Assembly: GCA_019239785.1 (NCBI GenBank)
Contig: JAFAZM010000170.1
Coordinates: forward strand, 1 to 18,889
Source of the DNA: Sphingomonadaceae bacterium
GTDB taxonomy: Bacteria > Pseudomonadota > Alphaproteobacteria > Sphingomonadales > Sphingomonadaceae
Length of the DNA: 18,889 nt
Direction of reading: 5' to 3'
In this document: in pieces, positions 1 through 9,002 of the stretch
Layout of the letters: every line of letters starts with the position of its first letter
Position numbering within the stretch: the stretch's first letter is position 1
The notes under the pieces: model-generated
Databases searched by the model: none
What the model was told of the DNA's origin: nothing
The model's input: only the letters and a program-made list of their open reading frames with translations
Position numbers and translations under genes: made by a program

Positions 1-1575
1 GCCGGTATTGTTGTTGTTCTGGGTGGCGACGCCGATCCCCGAGCGGCCGACCGAGATCACGCCGGGAACGCGCGAAATCTCTTCGGTGATCATGTCGGCG
101 CGGTCGGCAAGCTGGCGCCGGCCGAGCGCCTCGACCTGGATCAGGCCGTCGCGATGATAGCCCGGATCGACGGTGCGGGCGTAGACGGTCTGGGCGTAGA
201 CCACCGCGGTGCAGATGATCAGTCCGATCGAGACCGAGAATTGGGCGACGACTAGGATGTTCCTGAGCAGGCCCGAGCCGGAGGCTTCCGCCGTCGACTT
301 GTTCGCCTTGAGCACCTGCGCCGGCTGGAAGCGGCTGAGATAGAAGGCCGGGTAGACCCCGCCCGCCGCGCCGACCAGCAGGGTGAGACCCAGGATCGGC
401 AGCAGCATGCCGCCGGCGCCGAAATAGCTCATCTGGAGATCGGCATCGAGGAAGTTGCCGAGCAGCGGCAGCAGCAGCTCGACCAAAGCGAGCGCGAGCA
501 GCATCGCGATCCCTGCGATCAGCACCGATTCGGCGAGGAACTGGGTGATCAATTGCCGGCGGTTGGCGCCGAGCACCTTGCGCAGCGCCACCTCGCGGGC
601 GCGCTGGCTGGCGCGGGCGGTGGCCAGGTTGGTGAAGTTCACGCAGGCCATGCCGAGGATCAGGAAGGCGATGATGGTGAAGGTGTAGATCGAGGTCCAG
701 TCGTTGCCCGGATTCATCTCGCCGTCCTGGGCGACGCCGAGATGGACGTCGCGGACGTTGACGATCCGCCAATCCTCGTCGTCGCCGGGATTGTAGCTGT
801 GGCCGCTATAGGTTTCGTTGGGGATGTTGCGACGCTCCCAGGCCGGCAGCTGCGCCTGGATCGTCGCCGGATCGGTGCCCGGCCGCAGGGTGAAGTAGAC
901 CCAGCCCGACTGGCAGCCCCAGCAGGTCAGGAAGTTGGGCGAATCCGCGAACCAGCTCGCCATGTCGAGCCGGGCGACGATGGTGAAGCGGACATGGCTG
1001 TTGCGCGGCAGGTCGCGCACGACGCCGGTGACGTGGAAATCGACGGTGCGGCCGCGCGAGATCATCGTCAGGGTGCGGCCGACCACATTCTCGGTGCCGA
1101 AGACGCGGCGCGCCTCGCTCTGGGTGAGCACGACGCTGTTCACCTGGGCGAGCGCGGTGCGCGGATCGCCGGCGGCGAACGGGAATTGCAGCACGTCGAA
1201 GAAGAGGTTGTCGACGAACAGCACCTTGTCGGTCGACAGCGCCTCCGAGCCGCGGCGGATCACCGGCTGGACGCTCATCGCATAGACCAGCCGGTCGACC
1301 TGCGGGAAATCGTTCTTCAGCCTTTGCCCGGAGACATAGGCGGCCATCTGGATGTCGCCGATCCGGCCGGTCTGCTTGTCCTGGTAATGGGTCTGGAACT
1401 GGTAGGTATTCTCCGCATTCGGGAGGAACTGGTCGTAGGTCGTCTCATAGCGGACGTAGAGGAGCAGCATCAGGCAGGCGGCGAGGCCGATCGCCAGCCC
1501 GAAGATGTTGATGAAGGCGTAGGTCTTGTTCTTGACCAGCGCCCGGACGCCGACCGTCATGTAATTGCGCCACAT
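1..1575 (-). CDS. FtsX/MacB-type ABC transporter permease (third of three; 3' end outside window)
   Basis: This is an inner-membrane permease that would work with the ATPase and adaptor encoded upstream. 525 residues are visible and the frame is open to the left edge, so the C-terminal third (second FtsX domain) is missing. It begins MWRNYMTVGVRALVKNK. A first transmembrane helix lies at about 18-41, then a large periplasmic MacB_PCD-like domain, then the FtsX core with the family motifs CVNFTNLATARAS, LRKVLGA and GGVYPAFYLSR, and the start of a second periplasmic domain (VDPGYHRDGLIQVE). The ATG at 1575 has AGGAA about 8 bases upstream and lies 10 bases after the stop of the preceding permease, so it is translated as part of the same operon. 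It is more diverged from the two upstream permeases than they are from each other. Substrate unknown; drug, lipid or peptide export is only a family-level guess. Confidence 0.9.
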   Translation of the reverse strand, partial: MWRNYMTVGVRALVKNKTYAFINIFGLAIGLAACLMLLLYVRYETTYDQFLPNAENTYQFQTHYQDKQTGRIGDIQMAAYVSGQRLKNDFPQVDRLVYAMSVQPVIRRGSEALSTDKVLFVDNLFFDVLQFPFAAGDPRTALAQVNSVVLTQSEARRVFGTENVVGRTLTMISRGRTVDFHVTGVVRDLPRNSHVRFTIVARLDMASWFADSPNFLTCWGCQSGWVYFTLRPGTDPATIQAQLPAWERRNIPNETYSGHSYNPGDDEDWRIVNVRDVHLGVAQDGEMNPGNDWTSIYTFTIIAFLILGMACVNFTNLATARASQRAREVALRKVLGANRRQLITQFLAESVLIAGIAMLLALALVELLLPLLGNFLDADLQMSYFGAGGMLLPILGLTLLVGAAGGVYPAFYLSRFQPAQVLKANKSTAEASGSGLLRNILVVAQFSVSIGLIICTAVVYAQTVYARTVDPGYHRDGLIQVEALGRRQLADRADMITEEISRVPGVISVGRSGIGVATQNNNNTG

Positions 1576-1585
1576 TTCTTGGTTC

Positions 1586-4081
1586 CTACTCGTATCTGAG
1601 AGCGTGAATGGGGTTGGCCCGGGCAACGCGAACGGCGTGTCCGATGATCGTGACCGAGGCGACGATCAGCGCCATGAGGCCGGCCGTAACGAACGGCGTC
1701 GGGGTGATGTCGATCCGGCTCTGGAATTCGTCGAGCCAGTCCCGCATCGCCCACCAGGCGACCGGCCAAGCGATGAGATTGGCGAGCAGCACCGGCCGGG
1801 TGAACTGCCAGACGAGCAGCCGGACGATGTCGCGGACCCGCGCGCCGAGCACCTTGCGGATGCCGATCTCCTTGGTCCTGCGCTCGGCGGTGAAGGCCGA
1901 CAGGCCGAACAGGCCGAGGCACGAGATCAGCACCGCGAAGGCCGCGAAGATCGCGAACATGCGCGCCCGCCGCCCGTCCCCGGCATACATGTCGGCGATG
2001 CGGGCGTCGGCGAAGAAGCCGGTGAACGGATCCGTTCGCACCGCCGACTTCCAGAGCGCCTGGGCGGCCGCCATCACGGCAGCGGCGCGGCCCGGATCGA
2101 AGCGCACGGCCAAAGCGAGATGACCTGCCGGCGCGACATAATAGATTTTGGGGAAGCTCTCGAAGCGGGCCGATTCGAAGCGGGCGTCGTCGACCACGCC
2201 GACGATGGTGTAGGGCGCCGATCCCTCGCCGCTCTCGCTATCCTCGCGTCTGACCTCGCGGCCGACCGCGGCCTGCGGATCGGCGAAGCCGAGCAGCCGC
2301 GCCGCGCTTTCGTCGATCACGACGTTGAGGCCGCGCTGACGCACGAAATTGGTGCGCTCCGGGTCGGCATTGTTCAGCGGCGCGCCGACATCCGCCTCGC
2401 GCTGGTCGGAGACGCTGCGTCCGGCGCGCATGCGCATGCCGAGCGTTGCGAAGGTGGCGCCGTCGATCGGCACGATCTGCAGAACGACATTGTCCGTCGC
2501 TCCCGGCATCCTGAAATTGGTGGTCGCGGTCGAATCCGGATTGGGCGTGACCCCGGTGCGCGCCACGGACTGGACGCCCGGGATCGCCGCGAGGCGATGC
2601 ATGAACGCCTCGATCTGCGGCCGCTCCCCGATCGCCCCAGGATTGCCGACGAAGAGCAGACCGGGCACGCGATAGCCGGGATCGGTGGAGCGGGCGAAGA
2701 GCGTCTGGGCCTGGATGATCGCAGTGCAGACGATCAGCCCGATCGAGACCGCGAACTGCACCACGACGAGCGCGAGCCGCAACCGGCCGGCGCCGGGCGC
2801 CTCGGCGCCGCTCTGGCTGGCCTTGAGCACCAGAGCCGGCCGGTAGCGCGAGAGGAAGAAGGCCGGATAGACGCCCCCGAGCAAGGCGACGACGAGCAGC
2901 ACGGCGACCAGCGGCAGCAGGATTCCGTCCGTGCCGAAATAGCGGATCGCCATCTCGCCATCGATCAGGTCGTTGAGCAAAGGCAGGGCCAGCTCCGCGA
3001 GCGCCGTCGCCAGCAATCCGGCGAGGCCGACGATCACCGAGGCCTCGAGCAGGAACTGGACGACGAGCTGGAAGCGGGTCGCACCGAGCGTCTTGCGGAG
3101 GCCCACCTCGCGCGCCCGCCGGCTCGCCCGCGCGGTCGCGAGATTGGTGAAGTTGACGCAGGCGACGACGAGCAGGAAGGCGGCGACGATCGCGAAGGTG
3201 AGCAGGGTCTTGGCCGAGGTCCCGGCGCGCATCGTGCCCGAATCGAGCGAAGCGGTGTTGATCGCGCGGACGTTCATCAATCGCTGGGTGAAACCGAGCC
3301 GATCGGGCGCCGAAATGTCGCGCAGGTTCGTCGGCACCAGCCTTTGCAACGCCGGCACCATGCGCTGCTCGAGCGCGCCCGGATCGGCGCCGGGGCGGAG
3401 CCGCACATAGACCCAGGCGGAAACCCAGTTCCAGTCGGTGAACACCTCGTTGCCGGTGCGGCGCGCGGCAAGGTTGGGCCGGTAGAGCGCGTTGATCCGC
3501 ATGTGCGTGTTGGGCGGCAGGTCGCGCAGGACGCCGGTGACCCGCAGCATCCGGTCGCCGGCCGCGCCGATGCGCGGGATGGTGAGGCCCAGGACGTCGG
3601 TCCGGCCGAACAGCCGCCGGGCGGCGGTCTCGGTGAGCACGATCGTGTCGACGTCGGCCAGCGCGGTGCGCGGATCGCCGGCGACGAGGGGGAGGCGCAG
3701 CACGTCGAGGAAGGCGGCGTCGGTCGCATAGACGTAATTGAGATCGAACGGTTCGCCGTCCCTCCGGAAGACGCCGCTGACTTGGACGATCCCCGTCGCC
3801 GCCTCGATCTCGGGAAATTCGGGCCGCATCGCCGTTGTCGCGACGAAGGCGGTCTCGCCGGAGCGGCGCCCGGCGTCGGTGCCGCTCGTTGCGAGGCGCT
3901 GCACCTGGTAGATGCGCTGGGCGTCGGGCAGCCAGCTATCGAAGCTGCGCTCGTAGCGGATGAACAGGATGATCAGCAGGCAGCCGGCGAGCCCCACGGC
4001 GAGGCCGAACAGGTTGATCGCGGTGAACAAAGGATCACGCCGCAGCGACCTCAGCCCGACCGTCAGATGCGTGCGCCACAT
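1586..4081 (-). CDS. FtsX/MacB-type ABC transporter permease (second of three)
   Basis: Complete 831-residue permease, the usual length of the large duplicated MacB_PCD-FtsX class rather than the shorter E. coli MacB. Predicted layout: helix 1 at 19-41, periplasmic domain about 42-290, helices near 292-312, 343-366, 386-406, a fifth at 436-456, second periplasmic domain about 460-690, and three more helices near 700-722, 752-770 and 795-815. This is two four-helix FtsX halves. Family motifs visible: CVNFTNLATARASRR, VGLRKTLGA, GGVYPAFFLSRYRP and, in the second half, KEIGIRKVLGA. The start at 4081 has GAGAGG just upstream and follows the previous permease stop by 10 bases. It carries no ATPase domain, so it depends on the separate ATPase at 6751-7485. 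It is very similar along its length to the upstream permease at 4092-6584, which points to tandem duplication. Confidence 0.93.
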   Translation of the reverse strand: MWRTHLTVGLRSLRRDPLFTAINLFGLAVGLAGCLLIILFIRYERSFDSWLPDAQRIYQVQRLATSGTDAGRRSGETAFVATTAMRPEFPEIEAATGIVQVSGVFRRDGEPFDLNYVYATDAAFLDVLRLPLVAGDPRTALADVDTIVLTETAARRLFGRTDVLGLTIPRIGAAGDRMLRVTGVLRDLPPNTHMRINALYRPNLAARRTGNEVFTDWNWVSAWVYVRLRPGADPGALEQRMVPALQRLVPTNLRDISAPDRLGFTQRLMNVRAINTASLDSGTMRAGTSAKTLLTFAIVAAFLLVVACVNFTNLATARASRRAREVGLRKTLGATRFQLVVQFLLEASVIVGLAGLLATALAELALPLLNDLIDGEMAIRYFGTDGILLPLVAVLLVVALLGGVYPAFFLSRYRPALVLKASQSGAEAPGAGRLRLALVVVQFAVSIGLIVCTAIIQAQTLFARSTDPGYRVPGLLFVGNPGAIGERPQIEAFMHRLAAIPGVQSVARTGVTPNPDSTATTNFRMPGATDNVVLQIVPIDGATFATLGMRMRAGRSVSDQREADVGAPLNNADPERTNFVRQRGLNVVIDESAARLLGFADPQAAVGREVRREDSESGEGSAPYTIVGVVDDARFESARFESFPKIYYVAPAGHLALAVRFDPGRAAAVMAAAQALWKSAVRTDPFTGFFADARIADMYAGDGRRARMFAIFAAFAVLISCLGLFGLSAFTAERRTKEIGIRKVLGARVRDIVRLLVWQFTRPVLLANLIAWPVAWWAMRDWLDEFQSRIDITPTPFVTAGLMALIVASVTIIGHAVRVARANPIHALRYE

Positions 4082-4091
4082 GATGCCTCTC

Positions 4092-6584
4092 CTATTCGTG
4101 CCGAAGCGCGTGGATCGGATTGGCGCGCGCGACCTTGATCGCGTGTCCGACGATGGTGCCGACGGCGATGGCGAGGGCGACCCCGCCGGCGACCGCGAAG
4201 GGCGTCGGCCCGATCGCGATCCGGTCCTGGAATTCGTCGAGCCAGTTGCGCATCGCCCACCAGGCGACCGGCCAGGCGATGAGGTTGGCGAGCAGGACCG
4301 GCCGCGTGAACCGCCAGACGAGCAGGCGGATGATGTCGCGGGTCCGCGCGCCGAGCACCTTGCGGATGCCGATCTCCTTGGTCCGCCGCTGCGCGCTGAA
4401 GGCGGCGAGGCCGAACAGGCCGAGGCACGAGATCAGCACCGCGAAGGTGGTGAAGATCGCGAACAGTTTCCCGCGCCGCTCGTCGGCGCGGTACATGTTG
4501 GCGATGCGCTCGTCGGCGAAGAAGGCGTTGAACGTCGCCCGGTCGACATTGGCTTTCCAGAGAGTCTCGATGGCCGACATCACCGCGGCGCCGTCCTCAT
4601 TCTCGAAGCGGACGGCGATGCTCAGATGGCCGGAGGGCGCGACATAATAGAGCTTCGGCACGCTGCTGAAGCGGGCGGATTCGAAGCGGGCATCGTTGAC
4701 GATGCCGACGATCGTGAACGGCGCGACCGCATGGCCGTCGTCGGTATCGGGAATGATCTGTCGGCCGATGGCCGAAGCGGGCGTCGCATAGCCGAACAAA
4801 TGCGCGGCGCTTTCGCTGAGGACCACGTTGAGGCCGCGCCGCTCGACGAGCGCGGTGCGCTCCGTCTCGGCCTCGGACGGGGGGGCGCCGAGGTCAGCTT
4901 CCCTGGCCTCGGTGACGTTGCGGCCGGCAAGGAGGTGCATGCCGAGCGTCCGGAAGGTGTTGCCGTCGACGGCGACGACCTGCGCGCTGACGCTCTCGGT
5001 CGAGCCGGGCGCCCGGTAGGTGGCGATCGCGACGCTGTTCGGGTTGGGGGTGATGCCGGAGCGGGCGACCGAGGTCACGCCATGGATCGCGCCGATCCGG
5101 CGCATGAAGGTCTCGACCCGCGTCCGGTCGCCGACATCGTCCGGCCCGAGCACGAAGAGCAGCCCCGAGACCTTGTAGCCGGGGTCCGCCGAGCGGGCGA
5201 ACAGGGTCTGCATGTAGATGATCGAGGTGCAGATGATCAGGGCGATCGAGACCGCGAACTGAAGGACGACCAGGAAGGTGCGCAATCGTCCCGCCCCCGG
5301 CGCCTCGGACCCGTTCTGCCCCCCCTTGAGCACGACCGAGGGCCGGTAGCGCGAGAGGAAGAAAGCGGGATAGAGTCCGCCGAACAGGCCGATGGTGCCG
5401 AGCAGCAGGAGCAGCGGCGGGAAGACGCCGCCCGCGGCGAAATAGCGGACCTGGATGTCGCTGCGCAGCAGGTCGTTGAGCATCGGCAGGGTGAGCTCGA
5501 CCAGAGCGAGCGCGAGCAGGCCTGCGGCGGCGACGGCGACGAACGCCTCGAGCAGGAATTGCCAGATCAGCTGGCGCCGGGTCGCGCCGAGGGTCTTGCG
5601 TAGGCCGACCTCCCGCGCGCGGCGGCTGGCCCGCGCGGTGGCGAGGTTGGTGAAGTTGACGCAGGCGACGAGCAGCAGGAAGGCGGCGACGATCCCGAAG
5701 GTGACGAGCGTCTTCTGCGGCGTTCCCGCCCGCATCGTCCCCCTGTCCACCGGACCGGTATTGATCGCGCGGACGTTGACCAGCTCGGCGTTGAAGCCGA
5801 GACGGTCAGCCGCGGTCGGATCCTGGTCGACCGTCGGCACCAGCCGCTGCAGCACCGCCGGCATGCGCCCGTTGATCGCGGCGGCGTCCGCCCCCGGGCG
5901 CAGCTTCACATAGACCCAGCCGGAGATCGTGTTCCAGCGCGTGAAGGTTCGGTCATCGGCAGCCGGGGAAATGGTGTTGGCGCGATAGACCGCGTCGATC
6001 TTGAGATGCGAATTGCCGGGAATGTCGCGCAGGATTCCGGTGACGCGCGAATCCCTGTCGCCGCCCGGAGCGATGCGGGTGAGCGTCCGGCCGACCACGT
6101 CCGTGCGGCCGAAGATGCGGCGCGCGGCGGATTCGCTGAGGATGATATCGTCGACCGAGGCCAGGGCGGTCGCCGGATTCCCCTGCACGAGCGGCAGCTG
6201 CAGCACGCTGAGGAAATTGCCGTCGGTCGCATAGACATAGTCCAGTCCGACCACGTTGCCGTTCCGGCGGAACACATTGTCGCCGTAAACGACCCCCGTC
6301 GCCGCTTCGATTTCCGGGAACTGGGTCGGCAGCGCGGTCGAGGCGACGAACGGCATCGAGGCAGCGCGCTGGCCCATATTCTCGCCCGAGGTCTTGATGC
6401 GCTGCACCTGGAAGACCTGGCCGGCATCCGGCAGCCAGTCGTCGAAGCTGGTCTCGTAGCGGATGAAGAGGACGATCATCAGGCAGCCGGCGATGCCGAT
6501 CGCGAGGCCGACCAGATTTATGATGGTGAACAGCGGATCGCGCAGCAGCGCGCGCAGGCCGACGGTCACATGATTGCGCCACAT
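4092..6584 (-). CDS. FtsX/MacB-type ABC transporter permease (first of three)
   Basis: Complete 830-residue permease when started at the ATG at 6584 (MWRNHVTVGLRALLRDP), matching the MWRxxxTVG starts of the two downstream paralogues. AGGAGCAGGGAGG lies directly upstream. The frame is open further upstream to 6815, but that part is made of intergenic repeat sequence and should not be counted. Layout as in its paralogues: N-terminal helix at about 19-41, MacB_PCD-like periplasmic domain, three helices with CVNFTNLATARASRR and VGLRKTLGATR, GGLYPAFFLSRYRP, a second periplasmic domain, and a C-terminal FtsX half with KEIGIRKVLGAR. It is separated from the ATPase gene by 166 bases of repeat hairpins. 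Role inferred: membrane component of a tripartite export or mechanotransmission system; substrate unknown. Confidence 0.93.
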   Translation of the reverse strand: MWRNHVTVGLRALLRDPLFTIINLVGLAIGIAGCLMIVLFIRYETSFDDWLPDAGQVFQVQRIKTSGENMGQRAASMPFVASTALPTQFPEIEAATGVVYGDNVFRRNGNVVGLDYVYATDGNFLSVLQLPLVQGNPATALASVDDIILSESAARRIFGRTDVVGRTLTRIAPGGDRDSRVTGILRDIPGNSHLKIDAVYRANTISPAADDRTFTRWNTISGWVYVKLRPGADAAAINGRMPAVLQRLVPTVDQDPTAADRLGFNAELVNVRAINTGPVDRGTMRAGTPQKTLVTFGIVAAFLLLVACVNFTNLATARASRRAREVGLRKTLGATRRQLIWQFLLEAFVAVAAAGLLALALVELTLPMLNDLLRSDIQVRYFAAGGVFPPLLLLLGTIGLFGGLYPAFFLSRYRPSVVLKGGQNGSEAPGAGRLRTFLVVLQFAVSIALIICTSIIYMQTLFARSADPGYKVSGLLFVLGPDDVGDRTRVETFMRRIGAIHGVTSVARSGITPNPNSVAIATYRAPGSTESVSAQVVAVDGNTFRTLGMHLLAGRNVTEAREADLGAPPSEAETERTALVERRGLNVVLSESAAHLFGYATPASAIGRQIIPDTDDGHAVAPFTIVGIVNDARFESARFSSVPKLYYVAPSGHLSIAVRFENEDGAAVMSAIETLWKANVDRATFNAFFADERIANMYRADERRGKLFAIFTTFAVLISCLGLFGLAAFSAQRRTKEIGIRKVLGARTRDIIRLLVWRFTRPVLLANLIAWPVAWWAMRNWLDEFQDRIAIGPTPFAVAGGVALAIAVGTIVGHAIKVARANPIHALRHE

Positions 6585-6599
6585 CCTCCCTGCTCCTCC

Positions 6600-6745
6600 C
6601 TTCCTTCTTCCCTTCACCCCTCTCCCGTTTCGGGGAGAGGGAGGGGCCCAGGCCGGAGGCCTGGGAGGGTGAGGGCCCGGCGTGGGAAATCTCCCGCCCG
6701 CTTTGCCCTCACCCCAACCCCTCTCCCCACATGGGAGAGGGGCTT
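6600..6745. repeat. Palindromic intergenic repeat cluster (CCCTCTCCC type) inside the transporter operon
   Basis: The gap between ATPase and first permease holds three hairpins: CCTCTCCC/GGGAGAGG near 6619-6640, CCCAGGCC/GGCCTGGG at 6647-6665, and CCCCTCTCCC/GGGAGAGGGG near 6718-6742, with CCCTCACCCCAACCCC linking sequence. The same CACCCCAACCCCT-CCC motif recurs at 10575-10696 and a related form at 12107-12289, so this is a dispersed REP-like family. Because it sits inside an operon it may affect mRNA stability or relative expression of ATPase and permeases; that is inference. Confidence 0.85.
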
Positions 6746-6750
6746 TACGT

Positions 6751-7485
6751 TCACGCCGCGCGGCGGTGCTCGACCAGGATCCTCCCGTCGAGCATGTTGA
6801 CGACGCGGCCCGCATAATCGGCGTGGCTCGGCGAATGGGTCACCATGACGATGGTCGACCCCTCTGCGTTCAGCGCCTGCAGCATCTTCATCACCTCCTC
6901 GCCGTGCGCCGTGTCGAGATTGCCGGTCGGCTCGTCGGCGAGGATCAATTTGGGTGCTGCGACTAAGGCCCGGGCGACGGCGACACGCTGCTGCTGGCCG
7001 CCTGAGAGCTGGCTCGGACGGTGCTTGGCGCGGTGGGCGATACCCACCTTGTCCATCACCTCGTCGACCCGGGTGCGCCGCTCCCCACTGGGGACGTTGT
7101 GGTAGAGCAGCGCAAGCTCGACATTCTCGCGGACGGAAAGCTCGTCGACGAGATTGAACGACTGGAAGATGAAGCCGATGTTCCGCTTGCGGAAATCGGC
7201 GAGCTTCGATTCCGAAAGGCCGGCGACCTCGGTGCCGTTGAACACGTAGGAACCGGAGGTCGGGCTGTCGAGCATGCCGATCACGTTCAGGAGGGTCGAC
7301 TTGCCGCAGCCCGACGGCCCCATGATCGCGACGAACTCGCCGTCGGCGACGTCGAGGAAGATGCCGTCGAGCGCGGTCGTCTCGACCGTGTCGGTGCGGT
7401 AGACCCGCGATACTTCCCGCATGTTCAGCATCCTGATGCTCCCTTCCTTGCCCACAGAGGATTGTCCTTCGGTCTCGTTCGTCAT
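6751..7485 (-). CDS. ABC transporter ATP-binding protein, MacB/LolD type
   Basis: 244-residue cytoplasmic ATPase that would energise the FtsX-type permeases downstream. All catalytic motifs are present: Walker A GPSGCGKS at 56-63, Q-loop Gln108, signature LSGGQQQ at 160-166, Walker B LILADEP at 180-186 with catalytic Glu185, and H-loop His217. GNLD after Walker B is typical of the LolD/MacB/FtsE group. The ATG at 7485 overlaps the adaptor's TGA in an ATGA arrangement, which implies translational coupling and supports this start over the internal ATG at 7431. It is the only ATPase for three permeases in the window, so it must either be shared or pair with one of them. Confidence 0.96.
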   Translation of the reverse strand: MTNETEGQSSVGKEGSIRMLNMREVSRVYRTDTVETTALDGIFLDVADGEFVAIMGPSGCGKSTLLNVIGMLDSPTSGSYVFNGTEVAGLSESKLADFRKRNIGFIFQSFNLVDELSVRENVELALLYHNVPSGERRTRVDEVMDKVGIAHRAKHRPSQLSGGQQQRVAVARALVAAPKLILADEPTGNLDTAHGEEVMKMLQALNAEGSTIVMVTHSPSHADYAGRVVNMLDGRILVEHRRAA

Positions 7486-8786
7486 TGTTGGGTGAGGCTC
7501 AGCCGATCGCGCTCGACGAAGCCGGTATAGGGTGAGGTGATGATTCGCTCGCCGGGCTCGAGCCCGTCGAGCACCTCGATATAATCGTTGTTGCGGCGGC
7601 CGAGGCGGACGTTGCGGCGCACCGCCTCGCTGCCGTCGGCCGAGACCACGAACACCCAGGCGCCGCCGGTGTCGTTGTAGAAGCTGCCGTTCGGGATCAG
7701 CCGCGCCGGCGCCGGCGCGCCGAGCGTCAGCCGCGCCTGCACGGTCTGGCCGCGCTGCAGGTCGGCCGGCTCGCCATTGACGAACTGGAGGTCGATCTCG
7801 AAGACGCCGTTGCGGACCTGCGGATAGATCTTGCTGACCCGGAGCTGGAAGGTGCGGCCCCCGACCTCGGCGGTGGCGACCTGATTGACCGCGACCCGGC
7901 CGAGATAGAATTCGTCGACCTGGGCCTTGAGCTTGTTGCGGCCGTTGCTGTCGATCTGGCCGAGCCGCTCGCCGCGCTGCAGCGACTGGCCGACCTGGAT
8001 GTCGAACGAGGTGAGCTGGCCGGCGACCGGGGCGCGCAGGTTCAGCGAATCGAGGCTGGCGCGGGCGATCTCCAGGCTCTGGTTCAGCGAGGTGGCCGAG
8101 GAGCGCAGATAAGCGAGCTGGCCCGATTGCAGCCGTTCGTCCGACACCTGCTGGGTGCGGATCACCTCGGAGCGGCGGCGGTTCGCCTCATAGGTGTCGC
8201 GGCTGTCCTGGAAGGTCCGGCCGGCGACGAAGCCGCGCTCGGCCAGCGGCCGCTGCATCTCATACTGGCGCCGCGCGGTCTGGGTGGCGAGATCGGCCTC
8301 GATCCGCGCCCGCTCGTTGGCCAGCCTGGTCTGGTTCAGCGCCAGCTCCTGGCTGCGCATATTGTTGATCTGCTGGGTGACCTCGGTCTGGCGGGCGAGG
8401 ACGTTCAGCTGCAGCTCCGGGTTGGAGAGGACGGCGAGCATCTGGCCGGCCTGGACGACGGTGCCGTCCTCGACCAGGACCCGCTCGACCCGGCCGCCCT
8501 CGACCGCGTCGAGGAAGACGGTGACCGAGGGCTCGACCCGCGCCCGCAACGGCAGGAAATCGTCGAACCGGCCCTGGGTGACCGGCGAGATGGTGAGCCG
8601 CGAGACCGGCACGGTCTGGCTGTTCGCGGCCGGCGCGAAATAATAGAACAGGCCGAGCAGGAGCAGGATGAGGAGCGCGCCGAGCGCGATCTTCATCCGG
8701 TTCGACAGCCCCCTCTTCTCGACCACGCGGTCCATGCCGCCGCCGCTCTGGGGTGTCTCGCTCTTCTGCATGCGCACGACGCTCAT
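7482..8786 (-). CDS. Periplasmic adaptor (membrane fusion) protein, HlyD/MacA type
   Basis: About 434 residues. It would link the inner-membrane ABC transporter to an outer-membrane channel. It shows a short cytoplasmic N-terminus, one transmembrane anchor at about 31-50 (IALGALLILLLLGLFYYFAP), a split lipoyl/biotinyl domain (GGRVERVLVEDGTVVQAGQM... and LRAPVAGQLTSFDIQVGQSL), a long helical coiled-coil hairpin between them rich in Gln, Arg and Glu, and a C-terminal beta-barrel and membrane-proximal region. No TolC-like partner lies in the window. Start is uncertain: I chose the ATG at 8786, but an in-frame TTG at 8807 and ATGs at 8771 and 8735 exist, and none has a clear ribosome binding site. 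Its stop overlaps the ATPase start by 4 bases. Confidence 0.9.
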   Translation of the reverse strand: MSVVRMQKSETPQSGGGMDRVVEKRGLSNRMKIALGALLILLLLGLFYYFAPAANSQTVPVSRLTISPVTQGRFDDFLPLRARVEPSVTVFLDAVEGGRVERVLVEDGTVVQAGQMLAVLSNPELQLNVLARQTEVTQQINNMRSQELALNQTRLANERARIEADLATQTARRQYEMQRPLAERGFVAGRTFQDSRDTYEANRRRSEVIRTQQVSDERLQSGQLAYLRSSATSLNQSLEIARASLDSLNLRAPVAGQLTSFDIQVGQSLQRGERLGQIDSNGRNKLKAQVDEFYLGRVAVNQVATAEVGGRTFQLRVSKIYPQVRNGVFEIDLQFVNGEPADLQRGQTVQARLTLGAPAPARLIPNGSFYNDTGGAWVFVVSADGSEAVRRNVRLGRRNNDYIEVLDGLEPGERIITSPYTGFVERDRLSLTQQ

Positions 8787-8812
8787 CCGGAAATCGCCAT
8801 CAGGCAAGGGCG

Positions 8813-8857
8813 GGCGGCGGACTCATGTCCGGAATCGAACAGATACTGTCCGCCGCC
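8813..8857. other. Intercistronic hairpin ahead of the adaptor gene
   Basis: GGCGGCGGAC at 8813-8822 and GTCCGCCGCC at 8848-8857 form a 10-bp stem with a 25-base loop, between the small peptide gene and the adaptor gene. No T-run follows on the minus strand, so it is not an intrinsic terminator; a processing or stability element in the operon mRNA is possible. Confidence 0.5.
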
Positions 8858-8873
8858 GCACACTTGATCTGCC

Positions 8874-8960
8874 TCAGACAATGGTCACCTGCGCGACGAG
8901 GGTGAGCAGGCCGGTGGCGATGAAGCCTATGGCGAAGGCCAGATTCTCGAACTTGTCCAT
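8874..8960 (-). CDS. 28-residue single-helix membrane peptide, first gene of the transporter operon
   Basis: The frame begins ATG at 8960 and ends TGA at 8874. It encodes a short charged head, MDKFEN, followed by an uninterrupted hydrophobic stretch of about 21 residues (LAFAIGFIATGLLTL...VTIV) long enough for one membrane helix. AGGGAGA lies about 7 bases before the ATG, the best ribosome binding site in this intergenic region. It sits 30 bases downstream of the inferred sigma-54 start site and 87 bases upstream of the adaptor gene on the same strand. I do not recognise the family. Position and size suggest an accessory peptide of the transporter, as AcrZ is for AcrB, but that is inference. 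It is too short for most gene callers. Confidence 0.62.
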   Translation of the reverse strand: MDKFENLAFAIGFIATGLLTLVAQVTIV

Positions 8961-9002
8961 CTTTGGTCTCCCTGGCGGGTCTTACCCCTGCCCTCTCGGC
9001 TC

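Noticed and set aside
1565..5603. Very long plus-strand open frames (over 850 and 540 codons) opposite the permease genes
   Set aside because: They are antisense shadows caused by high third-position GC: compositions are dominated by Arg, Ala, Asp, Glu and Gly, with no domain, while the minus strand encodes clear permeases.
6585..6815. Upstream extension of the first permease by 77 residues
   Set aside because: It translates repeat hairpins and part of the ATPase end; the paralogues all start MWRxxxTVG and a good ribosome binding site precedes 6584.
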